This document shows, in pieces, positions 56,184 through 64,000 of a stretch of DNA of 64,000 nucleotides. The notes beneath the pieces are model-generated. The model saw only the letters and a list, made by a program, of their open reading frames with translations, had not been told where the DNA came from and ran no database searches. The position numbers and the translations under genes were made by a program. The first letter of the stretch is position 1, and the number at the start of each line of letters is the position of its first letter. Source of the DNA: Dyella sedimenti (GTDB lineage Bacteria; Pseudomonadota; Gammaproteobacteria; Xanthomonadales; Rhodanobacteraceae); NCBI RefSeq assembly GCF_022760995.1, contig NZ_JAKWJO010000002.1:124001-188000 (forward strand), written 5' to 3'.

Positions 56184-57862
56184 GCAAGCAGCCGGCCGAC
56201 ACCGCAGCGGGCGAGGAGCAGCCGCTCGACCCCGCGCGCCGCCGCCTGCTCGGCGGCCTCGCGCTTACCGGCGCCGCGCTCGCGGTCGGCGGGCGCGAGG
56301 CATTGGGCGGCACATCGTCCGCCGCATCCCCGCCCGACGCGCTGGACGCGGCCCTGCGCCGGCATATCCAGCGCGTGGTGGTGATCTACGCCGAGAACCG
56401 CAGCTTCAACAACCTGTTCGCCGACTTCCCCGGCGTGGAACAGCCACTGGGCACGCTCAAGCCGGAGCAATACCAGCAGCGCGACCGCGACGGCTCGCTG
56501 CTCACGACCTTGCCGCCGATCTGGCATGGCCTGGCGCCGCACCAGCAGGTGGTGAACCATCGCAGCTACCAGGTGTTGCAGGACGACCTCAAGGACCTGC
56601 CGAACGCGCCGTGGGCGCTGCGCACCGGCAGCGGCGAGCCACTGCCGCACGGCGTGGTCACCCGCGACCTGGTGCACGCGTTCTACGAGAACCAGCGGCA
56701 GATCAACGGCGGCAGGAACGACGGCTTCGTCGCCTGGGGCGACACCGGCGCGATGGTGATGGGCCACTATGGCGACAGCGCGGCCAACCTACGGCTGTGG
56801 CAGCTCGCGCGCCAGTACACGCTGTGCGACAACTTCTTCATGGGCGCCTTCGGCGGCTCGTTCCTCAACCACCAATACCTGGTGGCCGCGCAGCCGCCGT
56901 TCTATCCGGACGCGGACAAGAGCCCCGCGCAGTTCAACATCGCGGTGACCGAAAGCGGCCGCGCGGACGACCCGCGCCTGAAGCTCTCGGAGGAATCGCC
57001 GGCCAGCGCCATGCAAGGGCGCCCGAAGTTCGCTTCGCGCAGCCAGCTCACGCCCGATTTCTGGGCGGTCAACACCATGATGCCGCCGTACCAGCCAACC
57101 AGCACGAAGTCGGACAAGGACCCGCTGCTGGCCAGCGCGGACAGCCCCAACACGCTGCCGCCGCAGTTGCACAAGACCATCGGCGACGTGCTGTCCGAGG
57201 CGGGCGTGGACTGGGCCTGGTATGCCGGCGCCTGGCAACTGGCGCTGGACGGCAAGGGCGACGGCGACGAGCACCAGTTCCCGCAGCGGCCGAACTTCCA
57301 GATCCACCACCAGCCGCTGAACTACTTCAAGAGCTTCGCCCCCGGCACCGAGGCGCGCGCCAGGCACCTGCGCGACGGTGGCGTGGGCAAGACCGCGCAG
57401 ACCAACAAGTTCCTCGCCGATATCGAGGCCGACTGCCTGCCGGCGGTGAGCTTCTACAAGCCGGAAGGCGACCTCAACATGCACGCCGGCTATTCCGACG
57501 TGGATGCGGGCGACCGCCACATCATGCGCATCGTCGACGCCTTGCAGAAGTCGCCCTCGTGGAAGCACACGCTGGTCGTCATCACGGTGGACGAGAACGG
57601 CGGCTGGTGGGACCACGTGGCCCCGCCCAAGGGCGACCGCTGGGGGCCGGGCTCGCGCATCCCCGCCATCATCGTGTCGCCGTTCGCCAGGAAGGGCCAC
57701 GTGGACCACACCATCTACGACACCGGCTCGATCGCCCGCTTCCTGACCCGCCGCTTCGGGCTGGCGAAACTGCCGGGGCTGACGATGCGCGAGCAGGCCA
57801 TGGTGGCCGCCGGGGGACCGGCGCCGGGGGACCTTACCAACGCGCTGGCGTTTGGGGGTTGA
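56180..57862 (+). CDS. Acid phosphatase (AcpA/phospholipase C superfamily)
   Basis: A 560-residue exported phosphoesterase. The N terminus ARRRLLGGLALTGAALAVGG looks like a Tat signal. The metal/nucleophile motif VVIYAENRSFNNLF, GAFGGSFLNHQYL, KPEGDLNMHAGYSDVDAGDRH and TVDENGGWWDHVAPP belong to the phosphoesterase family that includes Francisella AcpA and bacterial phospholipases C. It is close in layout to the Burkholderia-type acid phosphatases. GTG 56180 overlaps the upstream TGA. In one operon with the two carboxypeptidases it suggests scavenging of peptides and phosphate from outside the cell. Confidence 0.9.
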   Translation: MSKQPADTAAGEEQPLDPARRRLLGGLALTGAALAVGGREALGGTSSAASPPDALDAALRRHIQRVVVIYAENRSFNNLFADFPGVEQPLGTLKPEQYQQRDRDGSLLTTLPPIWHGLAPHQQVVNHRSYQVLQDDLKDLPNAPWALRTGSGEPLPHGVVTRDLVHAFYENQRQINGGRNDGFVAWGDTGAMVMGHYGDSAANLRLWQLARQYTLCDNFFMGAFGGSFLNHQYLVAAQPPFYPDADKSPAQFNIAVTESGRADDPRLKLSEESPASAMQGRPKFASRSQLTPDFWAVNTMMPPYQPTSTKSDKDPLLASADSPNTLPPQLHKTIGDVLSEAGVDWAWYAGAWQLALDGKGDGDEHQFPQRPNFQIHHQPLNYFKSFAPGTEARARHLRDGGVGKTAQTNKFLADIEADCLPAVSFYKPEGDLNMHAGYSDVDAGDRHIMRIVDALQKSPSWKHTLVVITVDENGGWWDHVAPPKGDRWGPGSRIPAIIVSPFARKGHVDHTIYDTGSIARFLTRRFGLAKLPGLTMREQAMVAAGGPAPGDLTNALAFGG

Positions 57863-57871
57863 GGCCAGACT

Positions 57872-57897
57872 GGTCGCGCACAGGGTGCGTTCCTACA
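57872..57897. repeat. GGAGCGCACCC repeat, copy E (single arm)
   Basis: The reverse-complement arm GGTCGCGCACAGGGTGCG plus TTCCTACA, 9 bp after the acid phosphatase stop, followed by GCGACCGCTTTTCGCCCC, the same tail as beside copy D. Only one arm is present. Confidence 0.75.
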
Positions 57898-57968
57898 GCG
57901 ACCGCTTTTCGCCCCGCTCACATCCCCGGCGCCATACTCCGCGCACTCGTTCAAGGAGGGGAGAACCC

Positions 57969-58277
57969 ATGCATCGCCTTCGTATGCTTTTCCTTGCCGG
58001 CGCCCTTGCGCTTGTCGCCACCGCCCATGCCCAGACCGGCCTCGGCGGCATCGTCAACCAAGCGCAGAACGCGATGAAGAACTTCGACATCGCCGACAAG
58101 AACCGCGACGGGCTGCTGACCCGGCAGGAGGCGGAGGACGGCCCGGTGCCCTTCATCCGCGCCCACTTCGACGCCATCGACAAGAACCATCGCGGCGCGG
58201 TGTCCAAGCAGGACGTGGCCGACTACCTGCAGTCGCTGCACCGCACGCCCGCGGCCGCCGCCAGTAGCGGGCACTGA
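57969..58277 (+). CDS. Exported EF-hand protein
   Basis: A 102-residue protein with a signal peptide (MHRLRMLFLAGALALVATAHA). One good EF-hand, DKNRDGLLTRQE near residues 43-54, and a second weaker one, DKNHRGAVSKQD near 70-81, in which Gly replaces the usual Asp. Such small periplasmic calmodulin-like proteins bind calcium; the partner is unknown. ATG 57969 follows GGAGGGGAGA. It lies between the acid phosphatase and the M1 peptidase but is separated from the former by repeat copy E. Confidence 0.85.
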   Translation: MHRLRMLFLAGALALVATAHAQTGLGGIVNQAQNAMKNFDIADKNRDGLLTRQEAEDGPVPFIRAHFDAIDKNHRGAVSKQDVADYLQSLHRTPAAAASSGH

Positions 58278-58383
58278 AGCAGCCCACCGGGCGCCACGGC
58301 ACCACCCTCATGACCATCCGCACCGGCCGGGAGCGGGCCGTCGATGGCATACTCGGCGTTCCTGCTGATGGAGTTTTCCCTCG

Positions 58384-60243
58384 ATGCGCCCGTTCCATGC
58401 CCTCGCCCTCGGCGCCCTGGTGCTGCCGCTGGGCGCCCATGCCGCCGATCCGCATTCCTACGCCCAGCCCGACCAGGTGCGCGTCACCCACCTGGACCTG
58501 GACCTGAAGATCGACTTCCCGCACCGGCAACTCGATGGCCGGGCCACGCTGAAGCTGGACTGGAAGGATCCCAGGGCGCAGTCGCTGGTGCTGGACACGC
58601 GCGACCTGAAGATCGCCAGCGTCGAGGGCATCGACGACGCCGGCAAGGCGAGCGCGCTCACCTACGCCCTGGCGCCGCGCGACAAGGAACTGGGCAGCAA
58701 GCTGACCATCGCCGCGCCGAAGCATCCGGCGCAGGTACGCATCGTCTACTCGACCGTGCCCACCGCCTCGGGCCTGCAGTGGCTCAGCCCGGAACAGACG
58801 GCCGACAAGAAGCTGCCCTTCATGTTCTCGCAGTCCGAGTCCATCCACGCGCGCTCGTGGGTGCCGCTGCAGGACTCGCCCGCCATCCGCTTCACCTACG
58901 ACGCGCATGTCACCGCGCCGAAGGACGTGCGCGTGGTGATGAGCGCGCTCAACGACGCGCACCATCCGCTCGACGGCGACTTCTCCTTCGACCAGCCGCA
59001 CGCGATTCCCTCCTACCTGCTCGCCATCGCCGCCGGCGACATCGCCGTGCGCGAAACCGGCCCGCGCAGCGCGGTGTACGCCGAGCCCGCCGTGGCCGAC
59101 AAGGCCGCCAGGGAATTCGAGGACACCGAGAAGCTGATCGCCACCGCCGAGACGCTCTACGGCCCCTACGCCTGGGGCCGCTACGACCTGCTGGTGCTGC
59201 CGCCCTCGTTCCCGTTCGGCGGCATGGAAAACCCCAACATGACCTTCGCCACGCCCACCATCGTGGTCGGGGACAAGAGCCTGGTCAGCGTGATCTCCCA
59301 TGAGCTGGCCCATTCCTGGTCCGGCAACCTGGTGACCAACGCCGACTGGCGCGACGGCTGGCTCAACGAGGGCTTCACCACCTACGTACAGGGCCGCATC
59401 ACCGAGGCCGTGTACGGCAAGGCGCTGGCCGACGAGGAAGCGCTGATCTCGGCCCGCGCGCTGCAGAAGAAGATCGGCGAGATGCCGGCCAACGCGCAGA
59501 AGCTCGCGCCCGACCCGCGCGGCATCGGCGCCGACGATGCGCTCTCCGACGTGGCCTACGACAAGGGCTCGTGGTTCCTGCGCACGCTGGAGCAGCGCTT
59601 CGGCCGCGCCACCTTCGACGCCTACCTGAAGGGCTATTTCGCGCACTTCGCCTTCCAGAGCATCACCACCGAGCAGATGCTGGACTACCTCAAGGCCAAC
59701 CTGTTCGACACGAATCCCGGCAAGATGAGCTGGGACGAGGTGACGCAGTGGGTGTACCAGCCGGGCGTTCCGAAGGACGCGCCGCTGCCGGATTCGCCGC
59801 GCTTCGACGCCATCGACAGACAGCGCGCGTCGTTCCTCGCCGGCTCGCTCGGCGCGGACAGGCTCGACGCGAAGGGCTGGAACACGCAGGAATGGATGTA
59901 CTTCCTCGACGGCCTGCCGGACGTGACGCCGCTGGACAGGATCAAGGCGGTCGACGCCGCCTGGCACCTCACCGGCACGCCCAACGCCGAGATCGGCATG
60001 CGCTGGTACAGCCACGCCATCGCCGCCGGCGACAAGGACGTGTGGAGCGCTGCCGCCGAGCACATGACCCGCATCGGCCGCCTCTACCTGACCATGCCGC
60101 TGTACAAGGCCTTCGCCAGGACGCCGGACGGCCTGGCCTATGCCGAGCAGGTCTATGCCAAGGCCAAGCCGGGCTACCACCCGATGACGCAGGAAGCGGT
60201 CGAGGCGGTGTTCGCCAAGGCGAAGAAGAAGAACAGCCCGTGA
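58384..60243 (+). CDS. Exported M1-family aminopeptidase
   Basis: A 619-residue zinc metallopeptidase resembling leukotriene-A4-hydrolase-like M1 enzymes. Signal MRPFHALALGALVLPLGAHA. Substrate-binding GGMENPN, zinc site HELAHSW with the third ligand Glu in WLNEGFTT 18 residues later, and a late Tyr-containing block (DVAYDKGSWFLRTL). The C-terminal helical domain is of the LTA4H type. It trims N-terminal residues from peptides in the periplasm, complementing the two carboxypeptidases upstream. ATG 58384. Confidence 0.94.
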   Translation: MRPFHALALGALVLPLGAHAADPHSYAQPDQVRVTHLDLDLKIDFPHRQLDGRATLKLDWKDPRAQSLVLDTRDLKIASVEGIDDAGKASALTYALAPRDKELGSKLTIAAPKHPAQVRIVYSTVPTASGLQWLSPEQTADKKLPFMFSQSESIHARSWVPLQDSPAIRFTYDAHVTAPKDVRVVMSALNDAHHPLDGDFSFDQPHAIPSYLLAIAAGDIAVRETGPRSAVYAEPAVADKAAREFEDTEKLIATAETLYGPYAWGRYDLLVLPPSFPFGGMENPNMTFATPTIVVGDKSLVSVISHELAHSWSGNLVTNADWRDGWLNEGFTTYVQGRITEAVYGKALADEEALISARALQKKIGEMPANAQKLAPDPRGIGADDALSDVAYDKGSWFLRTLEQRFGRATFDAYLKGYFAHFAFQSITTEQMLDYLKANLFDTNPGKMSWDEVTQWVYQPGVPKDAPLPDSPRFDAIDRQRASFLAGSLGADRLDAKGWNTQEWMYFLDGLPDVTPLDRIKAVDAAWHLTGTPNAEIGMRWYSHAIAAGDKDVWSAAAEHMTRIGRLYLTMPLYKAFARTPDGLAYAEQVYAKAKPGYHPMTQEAVEAVFAKAKKKNSP

Positions 60244-60316
60244 GCCCGGACGCGCCGCCTTGCAAAAGGCGGCGCGCGTCGCCATCGATGCCCATCGTCC
60301 CCATGATGCCCCGCCC

Positions 60317-61321
60317 ATGAACGCCAAGAACGCCAAGCCCATTCCCGCCGCCTCCGACCGACCGCTATGGCAGCGGCTGGCCCTGCGCCGGCTCAAGTTC
60401 CTCGCCTTCGTGGCGGTGCTGCTGGCCGTCGTGCTGGGTGGCTCCTACCTGTTCGCGCCACAATGGCTGGTGCAGGCCGACGCCAAGCGGCAGGCGATGG
60501 CCGCGCACGTGGACAAGCACTCGGTGCAGGTGGGCGATACCACCTGGGTGTACTTCGAGGGTGGCCAGGGCCCGACCCTGCTGGTGCTGCACGGCTTCGA
60601 CGCCAGCAAGGAAGTGTGGCTCAAGCAGATGGAGCAGCTGACCCCGCATTTCCACGTGATCGCTCCCGACCTGCCGGGCTGGGGTGAATCCACCCGCGAG
60701 GAAGGCGCCAGCTACAACATCGACGCCCAGGTCGCGCGGCTGGATGGCTTCGTGCAGGCCTTGCGGCTGCCGCGCTTCGTGCTGATCGGCCACTCCATGG
60801 GCGGCGCCATCGCCGGCGTCTACGCCGCCGAGCATCCCGAGCACGTGGCCGAGCTGGCCCTGATCGACTCGTTCGGCCTCAAGGCCGACGAGAACGACTT
60901 CGCGCGCGGCGCCCTGGCCGGCAAGAACCCGTTCATCTACGACGACCGCGAGCAGTTCGCCACGGCCACCGCACTGGCCTTCGCCAAGCCGCTGGACCTT
61001 CCCGGCCGCTTCCAGGACGTGCTTATCAAGCGCAACCAGCAGAATCGCGCCTTCATCGAGCGCACCTTCGACGAACTGCGCGACCCTTCGCAATACCTGG
61101 CGCTGCAGAACCGCCTGGACAAGCTGTCCATGCCGGTACTGGGTCTGTGGTGCCATGACGACAAGATCATCGACATCTCCGCGCTGGACAGCCTGCGCAA
61201 CGGCCTGAAGAACGCCAGCGCCATCAGCACCAGCACGCTCAACGGCTGCAACCACATGCCGATCCTGGAGAAGCCGGACGAGACGGCGCGCATCCTGACC
61301 TCGTTCGCGCTGTCGCACTGA
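60317..61321 (+). CDS. Membrane-anchored alpha/beta hydrolase (esterase/lipase)
   Basis: A 334-residue serine hydrolase with one N-terminal helix (FLAFVAVLLAVVLGGSYLF, about residues 31-49). It has the oxyanion HGFDASKEVW, DLPGWGEST, nucleophile Ser in GHSMGG, Asp in WCHDDKIID and His in NGCNHMP. The fold and anchored form match exported lipase-like hydrolases of Pseudomonas and Moraxella type. Substrate is probably a short- or medium-chain ester. ATG 60317 is 74 bp after the M1 gene. Confidence 0.9.
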   Translation: MNAKNAKPIPAASDRPLWQRLALRRLKFLAFVAVLLAVVLGGSYLFAPQWLVQADAKRQAMAAHVDKHSVQVGDTTWVYFEGGQGPTLLVLHGFDASKEVWLKQMEQLTPHFHVIAPDLPGWGESTREEGASYNIDAQVARLDGFVQALRLPRFVLIGHSMGGAIAGVYAAEHPEHVAELALIDSFGLKADENDFARGALAGKNPFIYDDREQFATATALAFAKPLDLPGRFQDVLIKRNQQNRAFIERTFDELRDPSQYLALQNRLDKLSMPVLGLWCHDDKIIDISALDSLRNGLKNASAISTSTLNGCNHMPILEKPDETARILTSFALSH

Positions 61322-61380
61322 CGCTCTCCACACGGACGCGACGCCTCACGGCGGGGACGCATCCACTACGTGCTCCGCCG

Positions 61381-62151
61381 TCAATCGGCCACGTCGGCGA
61401 TCAGGCGATCCAGTTCCGTCTTCAACCAGGCGCCGTTCAAGCGCAGCCAGTCGCGCTGCTCGCGCCAGTCGGGAAAGAGCTGCTCCACCTGGGCCCAGAA
61501 GCGCGGCGCGTGACTGCGCACCTTCAGGTGGCACAGCTCGTGCGCCAGCACGTAGCGCAGGGCGGCCGGCGGCGCGAGCGCCAGCGCGAGGTCGAGGTTG
61601 ATGCGGTCGCGGGTGTCCAGGCTGCCCCACAGGCTCTTCATCGGGCGCACGCGCAGCGCGGTGGGCGCCAGCCCAAGCTGCGGCACGTAGCCGGCCAGCC
61701 AGCGCGAGACGTCACGGCGGATCTGCGTTTCGAAGTACGAGGCGAGCAGGCCACGCGCCACCGGCAGCGCCCGCGTGTGCGGCCGGGGGATCACCAGGGT
61801 CAGGCTGCCCTCGCCCGCCTCCACGCGCGGGTATGGGCCTTCCGCCCAGTCGAGCAGCACGGTCTCGCCGCGCAGCGGAAATTCGGTGGGCGTGCCCAGC
61901 CGCAGCGGCGGCAGCGGCTTGACGATGAGGTGCAGCTCGTCAAGCTTGCGCTCCAGCCAGTCGGCATGGTGCCGCAGGAAGGCGCTGACCTGGGCCGGAT
62001 GGGTGCCGTGCGGGTACGACACGCGGGCACCCTTCGGCGTCACCGTCAGGCGCAGCCGGCGCGCACGCGGATGCGCGGCCTTGAGCACGCGGATCGTGCT
62101 GCCGCTGGTGGTGGCCAGTTCCAGCCAGTCGCCTTCGAGATGCTGCGTCAT
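61381..62151 (-). CDS. YgjP/DUF45-type metallopeptidase
   Basis: A 256-residue soluble protein. HELCHLKVRSHAPRFW carries the HExxH zinc motif plus the third His of the YgjP-like (M48/SprT-related) group. The N-terminal half has the family SRRARRLRLTV-like start and KGARVSYPHGT. WGSLDTRDRINLDLALALAP precedes the helix with the zinc site. The natural substrate is not established. It converges on the esterase gene and lies after rdgC with a short repeat between them. Confidence 0.87.
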   Translation of the reverse strand: MTQHLEGDWLELATTSGSTIRVLKAAHPRARRLRLTVTPKGARVSYPHGTHPAQVSAFLRHHADWLERKLDELHLIVKPLPPLRLGTPTEFPLRGETVLLDWAEGPYPRVEAGEGSLTLVIPRPHTRALPVARGLLASYFETQIRRDVSRWLAGYVPQLGLAPTALRVRPMKSLWGSLDTRDRINLDLALALAPPAALRYVLAHELCHLKVRSHAPRFWAQVEQLFPDWREQRDWLRLNGAWLKTELDRLIADVAD

Positions 62152-62257
62152 GTCCCCGCCTTGATACTGCCCGGCGTCCAGGCCCGCTAGTGTCCCTCGG
62201 ACAATGTGGGGGGAGCATGCAGTCTTCGCAAGACGAGCCTGTGACTAACTTCCCGCG

Positions 62258-62280
62258 CCCTCCCCTGCCTGCAGGGGGGG
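62258..62280. repeat. Palindrome CCCTCCCCTGC-CT-GCAGGGGGGG
   Basis: Same 11-bp stem as at 9765-9789 with one changed base and a 2-base loop, located just after the rdgC stop. It marks this as a dispersed end-of-gene element. Confidence 0.55.
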
Positions 62281-62292
62281 CGCAGCCAAGCT

Positions 62293-63210
62293 TCAGCCCT
62301 CGGCTGGCCGGGGCAGGCCGAACCATTCCTCCAGCTTGCCCAGCAGCCGCTCCAGCTCCAGGGTAAGCAGGGCGAAGGTGGCGTCGGCCTCGGCGGCGGC
62401 ATCCGGGTGGCTATCGCCCAATTCGTCGGTGACCACGTCCAGGAACTTCAGCTTGCGCACGATCAGGTCCTCGCCCAGTACGAAGCTCATCCTCTCATCG
62501 AAAATGAGACCGAGTTGGAACACCTGCTTGCCATTGCGCAGGTGCTCCTTGATCTCCTCGCTGTCCAGGTCCTGGCGGCGGCACTTGGCGATGGCCCCGG
62601 TGGCGCTGGCCGGGTCGCGCAGCTCCACCTCGTCGCCCAGGGCCAGGCCGGCCGGCAGGTTGCCGTTGGCCAGCCAGTCGGTCATCAGCACGCGCGGACC
62701 TTCCTCGGGCGCCAGCGGCACGGCCGGGAAACTGCCCAGGGCCTCGCGCATCTGGGTCAGCGCGTTCTCGGCGGACTTGCGGCTGGAGGTATCCAGCACC
62801 AGCCAGCCGTGCTTCTTGTCCACGTAGGCACGCAGACGCGAGCTGCGGATGAAGGCGCGTGGCACCAGTTCGTTGAGCACGTCCTCCTTCAGGCGCTTGC
62901 GCTCGCGGCCGCCGACCTTGCGGCCTTCTTCTTCGGCGATCTTCTGCACGCGGCGGGCAAGTTCGTCGTTCACCACGGAACCGGGCAGCAGCTTGTCCTC
63001 ACTGCCCACGGTGACCAGGGTGCAGGCATGGACGGCATGGGTGAGCGGCGCCTCCTCGCCCCGGCCCACCGGCGGCACGAAGCCCTTGGTACCCATCTCC
63101 ATCGGCCCGCAGGGGCGCAGGCGATGTTCGCCCAGGGCCTCGTCCAGGCGGTCGAGGTCGGTGGCGACGGCGGGGGAAAAGCGGAACAGCGTGAGATTGC
63201 GAAAGAACAT
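62293..63210 (-). CDS. rdgC: Recombination-associated protein RdgC
   Basis: A 305-residue ring-forming DNA-binding protein that inhibits RecA filament formation. MFFRNLTLFRFSPAV at the start, the GFVPPVGRGEEAPLTH block, ERKRLKEDVLNELVPRAF, and the C-terminal FDERMSFVLGEDLIVRKLKFLDVV. Length matches E. coli RdgC (303). ATG 63210 is fixed by homology; the longer upstream frame is not protein-like. Confidence 0.96.
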   Translation of the reverse strand: MFFRNLTLFRFSPAVATDLDRLDEALGEHRLRPCGPMEMGTKGFVPPVGRGEEAPLTHAVHACTLVTVGSEDKLLPGSVVNDELARRVQKIAEEEGRKVGGRERKRLKEDVLNELVPRAFIRSSRLRAYVDKKHGWLVLDTSSRKSAENALTQMREALGSFPAVPLAPEEGPRVLMTDWLANGNLPAGLALGDEVELRDPASATGAIAKCRRQDLDSEEIKEHLRNGKQVFQLGLIFDERMSFVLGEDLIVRKLKFLDVVTDELGDSHPDAAAEADATFALLTLELERLLGKLEEWFGLPRPAEG

Positions 63211-63628
63211 AAGTGGGTCGTATCCGGCCTGCATGGTCCACGCCCGCAGTAACGGACGAAGCGAAACCACCATCATACCGGATGCATCCGCTCGCCCCTG
63301 CCGGCGGCGCCCTGTTCCAGCTCCGGCTGCCGTTGCACCTACAGCCGCCATCGCCATGCGCTTTCGCCAGCGAGCGCCTTTCACGGCTACGCGCCCCAAA
63401 ACCCGCCTCCTATAACTGAAATCAGGCGCTGCGACGCAGCGCCCGAGGGGAAATCGGTAGCGGTACTTACCTTGCGGCCGGCGGGTTCTACACCGGCGCC
63501 GGCAAGGCTTCGCGGCCACCCGTGGCGTCCAACGACCTTCGAAGCATGCGCGGACTGAAAGGTTTGCCGCGCAACGGGATTCGCTGTCGCCACGGCCCGG
63601 CCTGGACATGTCCATGGGAGGAACGCGC
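63211..63628. other. Long leader region before the Oar-like receptor
   Basis: About 418 bp with no gene on either strand. Small stems are visible (for example GGCTTCGCGGCC near 63506 and CCGGCGCC near 63492), so it may hold a structured 5' UTR, but I cannot match a riboswitch class. A strong GGGAGGA ribosome site (63615-63621) lies 7 bp before the GTG of the receptor gene. Confidence 0.45.
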
Positions 63629-64000
63629 GTGACGAAAAACCTGACAAGGCAAAGCCATATTCACCACAAACCAGCGCGGCGTACGCCGCTGGCGCTGGCG
63701 CTGGCAATAACGCGCGGGGGGGGGGTACCACTAGGATTGGCGTTGGCGCTGGCCAGTACGGCGGGCATGGCGCAGTCCAATATCACCGGTAGCATTTTCG
63801 GCCAGGTGGCCGGCCATGCCGACGACGCCAGCGTGGTCATCCAGAACACGGACACCGGCCTGACCCGCACCACTGCGGTCGACAAATCGGGCCGCTACCG
63901 GTTCTCCTCGCTGCCGGTCGGCCGCTACAAGGTCACCTTGCAAGGCGCCGACGGCGCGCCGATCGGCACGCGCGACAACGTTGAATTGAACATCGCCGGC
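63629..64000 (+). CDS. Oar-like TonB-dependent receptor, N-terminal part
   Basis: The frame is open to the right edge (124 codons visible). After a signal peptide ending near ASTAGMAQ comes SNITGSIFGQVAG, then VVIQNTDTGLTRTTAVDKSGRYRFSSLPVGRYKV: the carboxypeptidase-regulatory-like domain that opens Oar-type outer-membrane receptors, abundant in Xanthomonadales. GTG 63629 is favoured by the ribosome site GGGAGGA; in-frame ATGs at 63608 and 63614 would lie on that site. A nine-G run (63717-63725) lies within the signal-peptide coding stretch, and the neighbouring frame encodes a more typical basic/hydrophobic segment (KPARRTPLALALA), so slippage or an indel pair is possible here. Confidence 0.8.
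   Translation, partial: MTKNLTRQSHIHHKPARRTPLALALAITRGGGVPLGLALALASTAGMAQSNITGSIFGQVAGHADDASVVIQNTDTGLTRTTAVDKSGRYRFSSLPVGRYKVTLQGADGAPIGTRDNVELNIAG

Noticed and set aside
63211..63628. Riboswitch before the Oar-like receptor
   Set aside because: A cobalamin or TPP element was considered because the receptor is TonB-dependent, but I could not find the conserved core boxes of either class.

Overview
The window comes from a high-GC gammaproteobacterium, most likely Xanthomonadales, family Rhodanobacteraceae (Dyella, Luteibacter or Rhodanobacter relatives). This is inferred from the gene set (secB-gpsA next to rpmB-rpmG, rdgC, an Oar-like receptor, paired S10 carboxypeptidases), the strong G/C third-position bias, and a dispersed palindromic repeat built on GGAGCGCACCCTGTGCGCGA. 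I see no phage, transposase, CRISPR array, rRNA or tRNA. It reads as chromosomal backbone with a few accessory operons.

Layout. 1-9754: tail of a SnoaL-like protein, a giant Lhr helicase, a monoacylglycerol-lipase-like hydrolase, and a three-gene membrane dehydrogenase (Tat-exported small subunit, GMC flavoprotein, tri-haem cytochrome c) of the gluconate 2-dehydrogenase type. 9967-15715: a TetR-controlled tripartite efflux operon (EmrA/EmrB/outer-membrane lipoprotein) with a divergent SDR gene; two matching inverted repeats mark the likely TetR operators. 15863-24080: glucokinase, a HAD phosphatase, a SNF2-family helicase, gpsA, secB and the rpmB-rpmG pair with a clear terminator. 24104-28875: an acyl desaturase and a four-gene Gld-type ABC operon. 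28942-44985: housekeeping genes (gnd, mutM, tdk, rep, bluB, plsB, ubiE) mixed with transporters, an e(P4)-type acid phosphatase and an amidohydrolase.

45309-48172 holds the most interesting unit: a Fur-like operator in front of an outer-membrane barrel-like protein, an exported FMN-binding protein with a flavinylation motif, an ApbE flavin transferase, and a small four-helix membrane protein whose histidine spacing looks like a b-type cytochrome. Together they suggest an iron-responsive extracytoplasmic electron-transfer chain. 48129-52848: GST, EamA exporter with divergent Lrp/AsnC regulator, a MASE1 protein with a degenerate kinase-like end, and a small exported protein. 53058-61321: an exported hydrolase block (two tandem S10 peptidases, an acid phosphatase, an EF-hand protein, an M1 aminopeptidase, an esterase). 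61381-64000: a YgjP-type metallopeptidase, rdgC, and the start of an Oar/TonB-dependent receptor whose signal-peptide region carries a nine-G tract.

Genes are tightly packed. Operons often use 1-4 bp ATGA/GTGA/TGATG overlaps, and several single genes have a -10-like hexamer so close to the start codon that their messages would be leaderless or nearly so.
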